A stretch of DNA of 27,296 bases from UBA5216 sp040081205 (lineage in GTDB: Bacteria; Pseudomonadota; Gammaproteobacteria; Burkholderiales; SG8-41), in the NCBI GenBank assembly GCA_040081205.1, contig JBEBHE010000017.1, forward strand, positions 1 to 27,296, written 5' to 3'. The notes under the pieces were generated by a model. It saw only the letters and a program-made list of their open reading frames with translations, searched no databases and had not been told where the DNA came from. Position 1 is the first letter of the stretch; each line of letters begins with the position of its first letter. This document shows positions 8,667-15,272 of the stretch, in pieces. The translations under genes and the position numbers were made by a program.

Positions 8667-10043
8667 ATGGACAACACAACGCTAACGCTGGCGAACTACA
8701 TCACCGGTCTGACGTACGATCAACTATCGCCAGGCGCAGTACACGAGACAAAAAAGCGTCTGGTGGATGCAATGGCCTGCGCCATCGGCGGATTCCACAG
8801 CGCGCCCGCCGAAATCGCGCGCCGCATTGCCGGCAAGAATAGCGGCGAGCCGCCTGCGCGCGTCATCGGCACTGGCCAGCGCACGTCCATGGAAATGGCT
8901 GCTTTCGCCAACGCAGTGATGGTGCGCTATCTCGATTTCAACGACACCTACATTGCGAAAGGCTCCGGGCATCCGAGCGACATGACGCCGGCGATACTGG
9001 CGGTGGCCGATGCCCATCGTGCGAGCGGCAGGCAAACCCTGCTGGCGATTGTCGTCGCGTACGAGGTGTACGCCGCAATGGCGGACGTGATCGCGCTGCG
9101 CGATCTGGGTTGGGATCAGGGCGTATTCGCGGTGCTGGGCAGTGCCGCGGGCGCCGCGAAGTTATTGAATCTGAACGTGCAGCAAACCGGCGATGCACTG
9201 GCCATCGCGATCACGGCGAATATTGCGACGCGCCAGACGCGCGCCGGTGAGTTGTCGATGTGGAAAGGTGTCGCCACTGCCGCCGCCGCGCGCGCGGGCG
9301 TGAGTGCGGCGTTGCTGGCGGCGGAAGGCATGACCGGGCCAACCGCCGCGTTCGAGGGCAAGGACGGCATCTGGGAAAAAGTCACCGGCAAGTTTCAGCT
9401 TGGGCCTATGGGTACCATTGGTGGCGATGGTAGCAATAGCAAACCGTTCGGCATCGAGCGCACGAATCTCAAGTTTTTTCCGTCGGAATACCACTCTCAG
9501 GCGCCGCTGTGGATCGCGCTCGAACTGTGCAAGAAAACGGCGGTGGCCGACATCGAGGCCATCAACGTGCAGACATATTTTACCGCATGGAGCGAAATCG
9601 GCAGCGCGCCGGAAAAATGGAATCCGCAAACACGCGAGACCGCCGACCACAGCATGCCGTATTTGTTGGCGCTGGGGCTGATCGACGGACGCATCACCGC
9701 AAACAGTTTTGACATCGAGCGGCTGCATGACCCGGCGGTCAGGGATTTGATGAACCGTATCAAGATCGCCGAGAATACGGATTTCACCAGCCAGTTCCCC
9801 GGCAAGCTGATGACGCAGATCGAAGTCGTCACAAAAAGCGGCCAGCGCATCGTAGAGTCTGCGCAGTATCCCAAAGGCCACGCGAAGAATCCGATGTCGG
9901 ACGATGATGTGAACAGCAAATTCAGCGCGGTGTGCGAAGGCTTGATGGATACGGCACGGCGCGATGCGTTGCTGAAAACGCTGTGGGGCATCGATCAGGT
10001 CGCTGATCTGAACGGTATGTTCGATTTGCTGGTGTTCACGTAG
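8667..10043 (+). CDS. MmgE/PrpD family protein
   Basis: A 458-residue member of the MmgE/PrpD fold, which includes 2-methylcitrate dehydratase, cis-aconitate decarboxylase and iminodisuccinate epimerase-type enzymes. Recognisable elements are LSPGAVHETKKRLVDAMACA near the start, VIGTGQRTSMEMAAFANAVM, RYLDFNDTY, GHPSDMTPAILAVADA, and FFPSEYHSQAPLWIALEL in the second domain. The length matches the family. The true 2-methylcitrate cycle partners (prpB, prpC) are not adjacent, so it should not be called prpD; it probably dehydrates, isomerises or decarboxylates an unknown tricarboxylate-like intermediate. ATG 8667 is preceded by only a weak GGGTG sequence. The next gene follows after 42 bp and is probably cotranscribed. 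Confidence 0.92.
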   Translation: MDNTTLTLANYITGLTYDQLSPGAVHETKKRLVDAMACAIGGFHSAPAEIARRIAGKNSGEPPARVIGTGQRTSMEMAAFANAVMVRYLDFNDTYIAKGSGHPSDMTPAILAVADAHRASGRQTLLAIVVAYEVYAAMADVIALRDLGWDQGVFAVLGSAAGAAKLLNLNVQQTGDALAIAITANIATRQTRAGELSMWKGVATAAAARAGVSAALLAAEGMTGPTAAFEGKDGIWEKVTGKFQLGPMGTIGGDGSNSKPFGIERTNLKFFPSEYHSQAPLWIALELCKKTAVADIEAINVQTYFTAWSEIGSAPEKWNPQTRETADHSMPYLLALGLIDGRITANSFDIERLHDPAVRDLMNRIKIAENTDFTSQFPGKLMTQIEVVTKSGQRIVESAQYPKGHAKNPMSDDDVNSKFSAVCEGLMDTARRDALLKTLWGIDQVADLNGMFDLLVFT

Positions 10044-10085
10044 TGCAAGGATCAAGCGTGTGATCCAATAGGTGAGGAAATAATC

Positions 10086-12212
10086 ATGGCGAATGAAGCT
10101 ACCGCACGTCGCAAACTGCCCGGCAGCCTCGATGCCAACCGCACGCTCGCGACCTGGCTGTCGATCAACAAGGACGGCACCGTTGATATGCGTCCCGGCA
10201 AGATCGAAATCGGCCAGGGGATACTCACCGCACTGACACAGATCGTCGCCGATGAACTCGATGTCAAGCTCGAGCGTATCCGCGTTATCACTGCCGACAC
10301 CGCGCAAAGTCCCAACGAAGGCGTAACGTCCGGCAGCCGTTCTATCGAGGAATCCGGCATGGCGTTTCGTTACGCCGCCGCCGAAGCGCGCGAGCTGTTG
10401 CTCGCGCGGGCGGGCGCGCGGCTGGGTGTTTCCATCGAACAACTCAGCGTGAACGACGGCACCATCACCTCGCGCAGTGGCGGCAACCTTACCTATTGGG
10501 ACATCACCGACGAATCGCTGTTGCAACGCGAAGCCACGGCCGGGACCGCGCCCAAGCCATACACGCAGCACCAGTTCGTGGGCGGCAGCGCGCCGCGCGC
10601 GGATATTCCGCGCAAGGTGAGCGGCGTGCCGAGCTACGTGCAGGATCTGGATCTGCCGGGCATGCTTCATGGCCGCGTGGTGCGTCCGCCGAGCCTTGGC
10701 GCGCAATTGATCAGTGTCGATTTGGAAGACGTGCGTGCCATGCCCGGTGTGGTGGCTGTGCTGCGTGACGGCAGTTATTTGGGCGTGGTGGCCGCGCGTG
10801 AAGAGCAGGCGATACGCGCGCAGCGCCGGCTGGCACGCAATGCCACATGGCATGAAGTGGCGAAGCTACCGGAGTTCGATCCGCGCTATTTGCTGAAGCG
10901 CAATGCGAAGACTGAAGCCTTCGGTGAAAAAAGTGATCCGAACGCAGCCGCCAGCGGCGCAACACTCGAAGCGGAGTATTCACGCCATTTTCTCGCGCAT
11001 GCGGCGCTAGCGCCGTCGTGTGCTGTGGCGGTGTGCAACGGCGGTAAATTTATCGTGTGGACGCATAGCCAAAATATTTATCCGCTGCGGGGCGAGATGG
11101 CGCCCATGCTGGGTGTGCCGCCGCAGGACATCGTGATTCATCACGCCGAAGGCGCGGGTTGTTATGGCCACAATGGCGCTGACGATGTGGCGGCCGATGC
11201 GGCCTTGCTCGCGCGTGCGGTGGCGGGCAGCCCGGTGCGCGTGCAGTGGATGCGCGACGAAGAATTCATGTGGGAGCCGTTCGGCTCGGCGATGGTAATG
11301 AAAGCGCGCGCAACGCTCGGCAAGGACGGCAGCGTCGCGTCATGGCACTTCGACATCTGGAGCCATGCCCACAGTTCACGTCCGGGGCGCGGGCCGGGCA
11401 GCAACCTGCTGCCGTCGTGGTATCTCGAAAAGCCGCTGGCTCGCGCGCAAGGGTTCGATCCGCCGCTGCCCGGCGGCGGCAGCCATCGCAACGGCATTCC
11501 GCTGTACGATTTTCCGAATCAGCGCATTGCCAATCATGTGGTTCCCGATCCGCCGATCCGCGTATCCACCATACGCGGGGTGGGCAGCCATGCCAATGTA
11601 TTCGCGATTGAATCGTTCATGGATGAACTGGCATTTGCCGCGAACGTCGATCCGGTGGAATACCGCTTGCGGCATCTGAAGGATGCGCGCGCCCGCGCGG
11701 TGATCGAAAAAGTCGCGGCGATGGCAGGCTGGAAGCCTAATCAGAAAGGCGACGGTACACGCGGCAAGGGCATCGGTTTCGCCCGTTACAAAAACACCGC
11801 TGCCTACGTGGCGATCATGGCGGAAGTGGAACTGGTCGAAGACCTGCTTGTGCCGAAGCTGTGGTGCGCATTCGATGTGGGACAGGCGATACACGTCGAT
11901 GGCGTCATCAATCAGATCGAAGGCGGCATCATTCAGGCGGTGAGCTTCACGCTGAAAGAGGCGGTGAAATACGACCGAGAGCGCGTCACGCAGCAAAGCT
12001 GGGAAGACTATCCGATTCTGTCGTTCACCGAAGTGCCCGAAGTGGAAGTGGCGTTGATTAACCATCCCGAGTTGTCGCCGGTGGGTGCGGGTGAGGGCAC
12101 GCAGGGGCCGGTATCGGCGGCTATCGGCAACGCTTTGTTTAATGCGGCGGGCGTGCGCTTGCGCGATCTGCCGTTCACGCGCGACCGGCTGGTTGCCGCG
12201 ATGTTGGAATAG
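10086..12212 (+). CDS. xanthine dehydrogenase-family molybdopterin-binding subunit (CoxL/IorB-like)
   Basis: The large molybdenum-cofactor subunit of a hydroxylase, 708 residues, close to the IorB-type length. It begins with RRKLPGSLDANRTLATWLSI then GKIEIGQGILTALTQIVADE, the usual first substrate-channel segment. The middle carries the molybdopterin-contact stretch EGAGCYGHNGADDVAADAAL and VQWMRDEEFMWEPFG. The C-terminal VGAGEG contains the expected catalytic Glu (residue 670), followed by AIGNALFNAAGVRLRDLPFT. Such enzymes hydroxylate aromatic N-heterocycles or aldehydes with water and pass electrons through a separate [2Fe-2S] subunit; no such subunit adjoins it. A GAGGAAA ribosome-binding sequence precedes ATG 10086. 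There is no Tat signal, so it is probably cytoplasmic. The substrate is unknown. Confidence 0.93.
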   Translation: MANEATARRKLPGSLDANRTLATWLSINKDGTVDMRPGKIEIGQGILTALTQIVADELDVKLERIRVITADTAQSPNEGVTSGSRSIEESGMAFRYAAAEARELLLARAGARLGVSIEQLSVNDGTITSRSGGNLTYWDITDESLLQREATAGTAPKPYTQHQFVGGSAPRADIPRKVSGVPSYVQDLDLPGMLHGRVVRPPSLGAQLISVDLEDVRAMPGVVAVLRDGSYLGVVAAREEQAIRAQRRLARNATWHEVAKLPEFDPRYLLKRNAKTEAFGEKSDPNAAASGATLEAEYSRHFLAHAALAPSCAVAVCNGGKFIVWTHSQNIYPLRGEMAPMLGVPPQDIVIHHAEGAGCYGHNGADDVAADAALLARAVAGSPVRVQWMRDEEFMWEPFGSAMVMKARATLGKDGSVASWHFDIWSHAHSSRPGRGPGSNLLPSWYLEKPLARAQGFDPPLPGGGSHRNGIPLYDFPNQRIANHVVPDPPIRVSTIRGVGSHANVFAIESFMDELAFAANVDPVEYRLRHLKDARARAVIEKVAAMAGWKPNQKGDGTRGKGIGFARYKNTAAYVAIMAEVELVEDLLVPKLWCAFDVGQAIHVDGVINQIEGGIIQAVSFTLKEAVKYDRERVTQQSWEDYPILSFTEVPEVEVALINHPELSPVGAGEGTQGPVSAAIGNALFNAAGVRLRDLPFTRDRLVAAMLE

Positions 12213-12217
12213 TCGGA

Positions 12218-12418
12218 AATAAAAAAGGCGAGTCGGGCCGCACCGTGTCGCTCCCGGCGCTGGTCAATGCAGTATCGAACGCATTGGGTGTGAAACGCCG
12301 TGATATGCCGTTTACACCGCCGAAAGAGAATTGGCTCCGGTTATTTGAGCAGCGCGCCCCGGTTGACCAGCGGACGCAGGGCGGGTTGCGACTAGCGAAC
12401 GCTTCATCTGCGGCGTGA
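12218..12418 (+). pseudogene. remnant C-terminus of a second molybdopterin-binding subunit
   Basis: Directly after the stop of the molybdopterin subunit, in a different frame, the DNA reads LPALVNAVSNALGVKRRDMPF and ends in TGA at 12416-12418. This resembles the C-terminal helix and tail of the same family (compare AIGNALFNAAGVRLRDLPFT in the intact gene). No start codon or upstream domain accompanies it. The likely explanation is the 3' stub of a duplicated or displaced paralogue after deletion. The fragment is short, so the match rests on about 20 residues. Confidence 0.6.
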
Positions 12419-12421
12419 TTA

Positions 12422-12454
12422 TTGACTCGATGGCAATGCACTACGCGCTACAAT
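12422..12454 (+). promoter_or_regulatory. possible promoter for the MFS/VIT gene pair
   Basis: TTGACT (12422-12427) and TACAAT (12449-12454) resemble sigma-70 -35 and -10 boxes, but the 21-nt spacing is longer than usual. The -10 box is the better part. Its position just upstream of the preferred TTG start at 12494 is sensible. Confidence 0.35.
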
Positions 12455-12493
12455 CGCTGCGGTGCTCGCTTTGTTTTAACCGGAATCGTTGAG

Positions 12494-13690
12494 TTGACTC
12501 CTGAAATCAGCCGCAACCGCTGGCTGCCGCTGCTCATCGCGGGCCTTGCAACCATAGGCCCGTTTACTATCGATACCTACCTGCCGTCGTTCCCGGCGAT
12601 AGCGGCGGAGATGGGCACTACCGAAGTGCTGGTGCAGCAAACCCTCACCGCGTATCTGATTCCATTCGCGCTGATGATGTTGTTTCACGGCGCGATTTCG
12701 GATGCGTTTGGGCGGCGGCCGGTGATTCTTGTCGGCGTCGGTGGCTTTGTGCTGGCGTCCATCGGTTGTGCGTTGGCAACGAACATGACCCTGTTACTGA
12801 TCTGTCGCGCGATGCAGGGGTTGGTGGCGGGTGCAGGCACGTCGTTGAGCCGAGCGGTGGTGCGTGATGCGTATCAGGGGGTGGAGGCGCAGCGGCAGAT
12901 GTCGCGGGTGATGCTGATTTTTTCCATTGCACCGGCGATTGCGCCCATCATCGGCGGCTGGTTGGAAACCTGGTTCGGCTGGCGCGCGAATTTTTGGTTT
13001 CTCGCGCTGTTTGGCACGGTGTTGCTGGTGGCGTGTTATCGCTATCTGCCGGAAACCCATCCGGCGTCCGCGCGCCAGCGCTTCGCGCCTGCACCCTTGT
13101 TGGCGGCGTACCGGCTGGTGGCGCTCAATCCGCGGTTTCTGTTATTGGCGGGCGTCAGTTCGCTGAGTTTTGCGGGATTTTTTCTGTACGTATTGTCGGC
13201 GCCCGCTTTTATTTATCGCCACCTGGGCCTCACGCAACATGATTTTGCCTGGCTGTTCATGGCCGGCGTGATGGGCATGATGCTCGGCGCGTACATTTCC
13301 GGCAGGATTGCGGGCAAGCTAACGCCCCGACGCACAGTGTGGCTGTCGTTCATCATCATGTTCGTCGGTGCTGCGTATAACAATTTGTTTTATATATGGT
13401 TTTCGCCGCAGCTCCCGTGGTCAGTGGTGCACCAGGTGATTGTTGCCACAGGCATGGCGATGGCGATGCCGTCGCTGACATTGATGTTGCTGGACTTATT
13501 TCCGCACAATCGCGGCATGGCGGCGTCATTGCAAAGCTGCGTGCAGTCGATGGTGGCAGGGTTTGTTGCTGCCATCGCGTCGCCGTTATTTTCCGGGTCC
13601 GCGGCAATGCTTGCCTTTGGTGCGATACTGTTTGTGATTGTCGCGCTGGGTTTTTGGCTGGCGTATCTGTCACTGAAGGCGCATTCATGA
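12494..13690 (+). CDS. MFS transporter, Bcr/CflA drug-resistance family
   Basis: A 12-helix inner-membrane exporter of about 398 residues. The frame is open from TTG 12422, but those first 24 codons overlap promoter-like DNA and do not resemble the family. I chose TTG 12494, with GGAA 8 nt upstream, giving an N-terminus that leads straight into helix 1 (LPLLIAGLATIGPFTIDTYL). MFS motif A is seen as GAISDAFGRRPVIL between helices 2 and 3, and the helix 4-5 region contains RAMQGLVAGAGTSLSRAVVR, as in Bcr/CflA proton-coupled efflux pumps. Its last codons overlap the start of the VIT gene by ATGA, so the two are translationally coupled. The exported compound cannot be inferred. Confidence 0.9.
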   Translation: MTPEISRNRWLPLLIAGLATIGPFTIDTYLPSFPAIAAEMGTTEVLVQQTLTAYLIPFALMMLFHGAISDAFGRRPVILVGVGGFVLASIGCALATNMTLLLICRAMQGLVAGAGTSLSRAVVRDAYQGVEAQRQMSRVMLIFSIAPAIAPIIGGWLETWFGWRANFWFLALFGTVLLVACYRYLPETHPASARQRFAPAPLLAAYRLVALNPRFLLLAGVSSLSFAGFFLYVLSAPAFIYRHLGLTQHDFAWLFMAGVMGMMLGAYISGRIAGKLTPRRTVWLSFIIMFVGAAYNNLFYIWFSPQLPWSVVHQVIVATGMAMAMPSLTLMLLDLFPHNRGMAASLQSCVQSMVAGFVAAIASPLFSGSAAMLAFGAILFVIVALGFWLAYLSLKAHS

Positions 13691-14721
13691 GCGAACTATC
13701 AAGTTGGCGCGAAGAAAAACAGGCAGCCTATCTCTACCATGTGGTAGCTGAGGTCGAGGCGGGAACGCCGCGCGCGTCGTTGTTCACGGAACTGGCGGGC
13801 GAAGCGGAAAAGCAGGCAGCTATCTGGGCGAGGCTCGCGCATGAGGCGGGCCAGCCCGCACCGACGCAGTACGCGCCGGACACGCGCACCCGCGTGGTGG
13901 CAGCGCTGCTGCGGCGCTTCGGTGCGCGGCCGTTGCGCACGGTGCTGTCGGCGATGAAAGTACGTGGCATGTCGCTGTACACCCATCCGATACAGGGGCA
14001 TGTTTCGCAAGAGCCCGGCAGTGAAATGGGCAAGCGCCACCGCGGCATGGGCAGCGGCGGCAATTTGCGTGCGGCCGTGTTTGGTGTCAACGACGGATTG
14101 ATTTCCAATGCGAGCCTGATTATGGGCATGGCTGGTGCCACATCCGATAATGCCTTGCTCCTGCTTTCCGGTGCGGCCGGACTGATCGCCGGTGCGTTTT
14201 CAATGGCGGCGGGCGAATACGTTTCGGTGCGTTCACAGCGCGAAATGTTTGAGTACCAGATCGGCCTCGAAAAAGAGGAGCTCGATCACTATCCCGAAGA
14301 AGAAGCCGAGGAACTGGCGCTGATTTACCAGGCACGCGGCCTGCCGCGCGACGATGCGGTGCGGCTCGCGACACAACTGACGGCGGATCCGGCGCAGGCG
14401 CTCGACACACTGGCGCGCGAGGAATTGGGGCTGAACCCGGACGACCTCGGTTCACCGTGGGGTGCGGCGTTGTTTTCGTTCTCCGCATTTGCCCTCGGCG
14501 CGTCGATTCCGCTGCTGCCGTTCCTGTTTGCCAGCGGCGCGAAGAGCATGGCGATCGCTATTACGCTGACCGCGCTTGCATTATTTGGCGTGGGGGCGAC
14601 GCTGTCGCTGTTTACCGGACGCAACGCATGGTGGAGCGGCGCGCGCATGCTGGCGATCGGCTGCGCAGCAGGCGCGGTGACGTATATGATTGGAAAACTG
14701 CTGGGGGTGACCTTGGGGTAA
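13687..14721 (+). CDS. VIT1/CCC1-family iron/manganese transporter with ferritin-like N-domain
   Basis: 344 residues. Residues ~1-55 (WREEKQAAYLYHVVAEVE, then LAGEAEKQAAIWARLAHEAG) look like a shortened ferritin/rubrerythrin-type helical pair as in Er-VIT/MbfA proteins. Residues ~127-344 are the VIT1/CCC1 membrane domain, opening with RAAVFGVNDGLISNASLIMG, continuing with AGAFSMAAGEYVSVRSQREM, an acidic cytoplasmic loop EKEELDHYPEEEAEELALIY, and three C-terminal helices. It probably moves Fe2+ or Mn2+ out of the cytoplasm. The rubrerythrin-like E-x-x-H ligand appears as EKQ, so the N-domain may not bind a di-iron site. The start at 13687 overlaps the MFS stop (ATGA); the upstream open frame to 13396 lies inside the MFS gene and was ignored. 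Confidence 0.9.
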   Translation: MSELSSWREEKQAAYLYHVVAEVEAGTPRASLFTELAGEAEKQAAIWARLAHEAGQPAPTQYAPDTRTRVVAALLRRFGARPLRTVLSAMKVRGMSLYTHPIQGHVSQEPGSEMGKRHRGMGSGGNLRAAVFGVNDGLISNASLIMGMAGATSDNALLLLSGAAGLIAGAFSMAAGEYVSVRSQREMFEYQIGLEKEELDHYPEEEAEELALIYQARGLPRDDAVRLATQLTADPAQALDTLAREELGLNPDDLGSPWGAALFSFSAFALGASIPLLPFLFASGAKSMAIAITLTALALFGVGATLSLFTGRNAWWSGARMLAIGCAAGAVTYMIGKLLGVTLG

Positions 14722-14751
14722 AGCGTTGTTAGGTTTTACGCGTTATGCCTG

Positions 14752-15138
14752 CTAGCACTGTTCCCACGGCAGCCCGTCATGCCGCCAGCCGGTTTTGTCG
14801 TTGCGGTGGTGGTTTTCGTCCAGCTCGCCTTCAAAGCCGTGCAGCACGTTGTACACCTGCGTGAAACCGGCTTCTTCGAGCGCGTGGGCAGCATCTGTCG
14901 AACGGTTACCGCTGCGGCAGATCAGCACGATGGGGCGATCCACACTGGCGGCCTTTTTGACGTGCGGCACAAACTGCGGATTGATTTCCCAGTTCGGGCC
15001 GTCGTTCCACGCCACGAGTATCGCGCCCACCGGATGGCCGACGAACAGATATTCCATCTCGCTGCGGCAATCGATAAAAATCGCGTTAGGGTTTTGTTTC
15101 AGAAACTCGTAGGCTGCTTTGGGTTCCAGATGTTGCAT
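14752..15138 (-). CDS. rhodanese-like domain protein
   Basis: A single-domain sulfurtransferase-like protein of 128 residues. It has IFIDCRSEMEYLFVGHPVGA near the front and the active-site loop CRSGNRS at 74-80, with Cys74 as the persulfide-forming residue, then DAAHALEEAGFTQVYNVLHG. There is no signal peptide, so it is cytoplasmic. Single-domain rhodaneses transfer sulfane sulfur to acceptors such as cyanide or thiols; the partner here is unknown. It converges with the VIT gene and diverges from metH. A clear TATAAT box lies about 30 bp upstream of its start. Adjacency to methionine synthase hints at sulfur metabolism but is not proof. Confidence 0.92.
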   Translation of the reverse strand: MQHLEPKAAYEFLKQNPNAIFIDCRSEMEYLFVGHPVGAILVAWNDGPNWEINPQFVPHVKKAASVDRPIVLICRSGNRSTDAAHALEEAGFTQVYNVLHGFEGELDENHHRNDKTGWRHDGLPWEQC

Positions 15139-15167
15139 CGCGGTGATCTTGGTAGGCCGAAAAGACC

Positions 15168-15194
15168 ATTATAGTCCGCCTCGCGGGAAATCAA
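15168..15194 (-). promoter_or_regulatory. sigma-70-like promoter of the rhodanese gene
   Basis: On the minus strand, TTGATT (plus-strand 15189-15194) and a perfect TATAAT (plus-strand 15168-15173) are separated by 15 nt. The predicted start of transcription is about 20-25 nt upstream of the ATG. The spacing is a little short; the -10 box is consensus. Confidence 0.55.
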
Positions 15195-15243
15195 CCAGCG
15201 CATGATAAAATTCCGCTTTCTTAACAAGAACTTGCCGGCAGTG

Positions 15244-15259
15244 ATCGCGCGTGCGCGAT
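15244..15259. promoter_or_regulatory. GC-rich palindrome just before metH
   Basis: ATCGCGC and GCGCGAT form a perfect 7-bp inverted repeat with a 2-nt centre, ending 13 nt before the metH ATG. No clear Shine-Dalgarno sequence is present. The palindrome could be a regulator site or a small hairpin affecting translation. I could not match it to a known SAM, SAH or cobalamin riboswitch. Confidence 0.35.
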
Positions 15260-15272
15260 ACCCGCTTATTTC

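Noticed and set aside
8667..10043. Calling the MmgE/PrpD protein prpD (2-methylcitrate dehydratase)
   Set aside because: prpB/prpC are absent and the family covers several reactions, so only the family name is supported.
9162..10853. 563-residue open frame on the minus strand
   Set aside because: It spans the opposite strand of both MmgE/PrpD and the molybdopterin subunit and has an Arg/His-rich composition typical of an antisense shadow.
10086..12418. A frameshift splitting one molybdopterin gene into two
   Set aside because: The intact frame already contains its own complete C-terminus and stop; the downstream piece repeats that region instead of continuing it, so duplication plus loss fits better.
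13396..13686. 97-codon N-terminal extension of the VIT-type gene
   Set aside because: It lies inside the MFS coding sequence in another frame; ATG 13687 gives the ATGA overlap and the expected N-domain.
15139..15272. SAM, SAH or cobalamin riboswitch before metH
   Set aside because: No recognisable conserved core (such as a B12 box) was seen; only a short palindrome is present.
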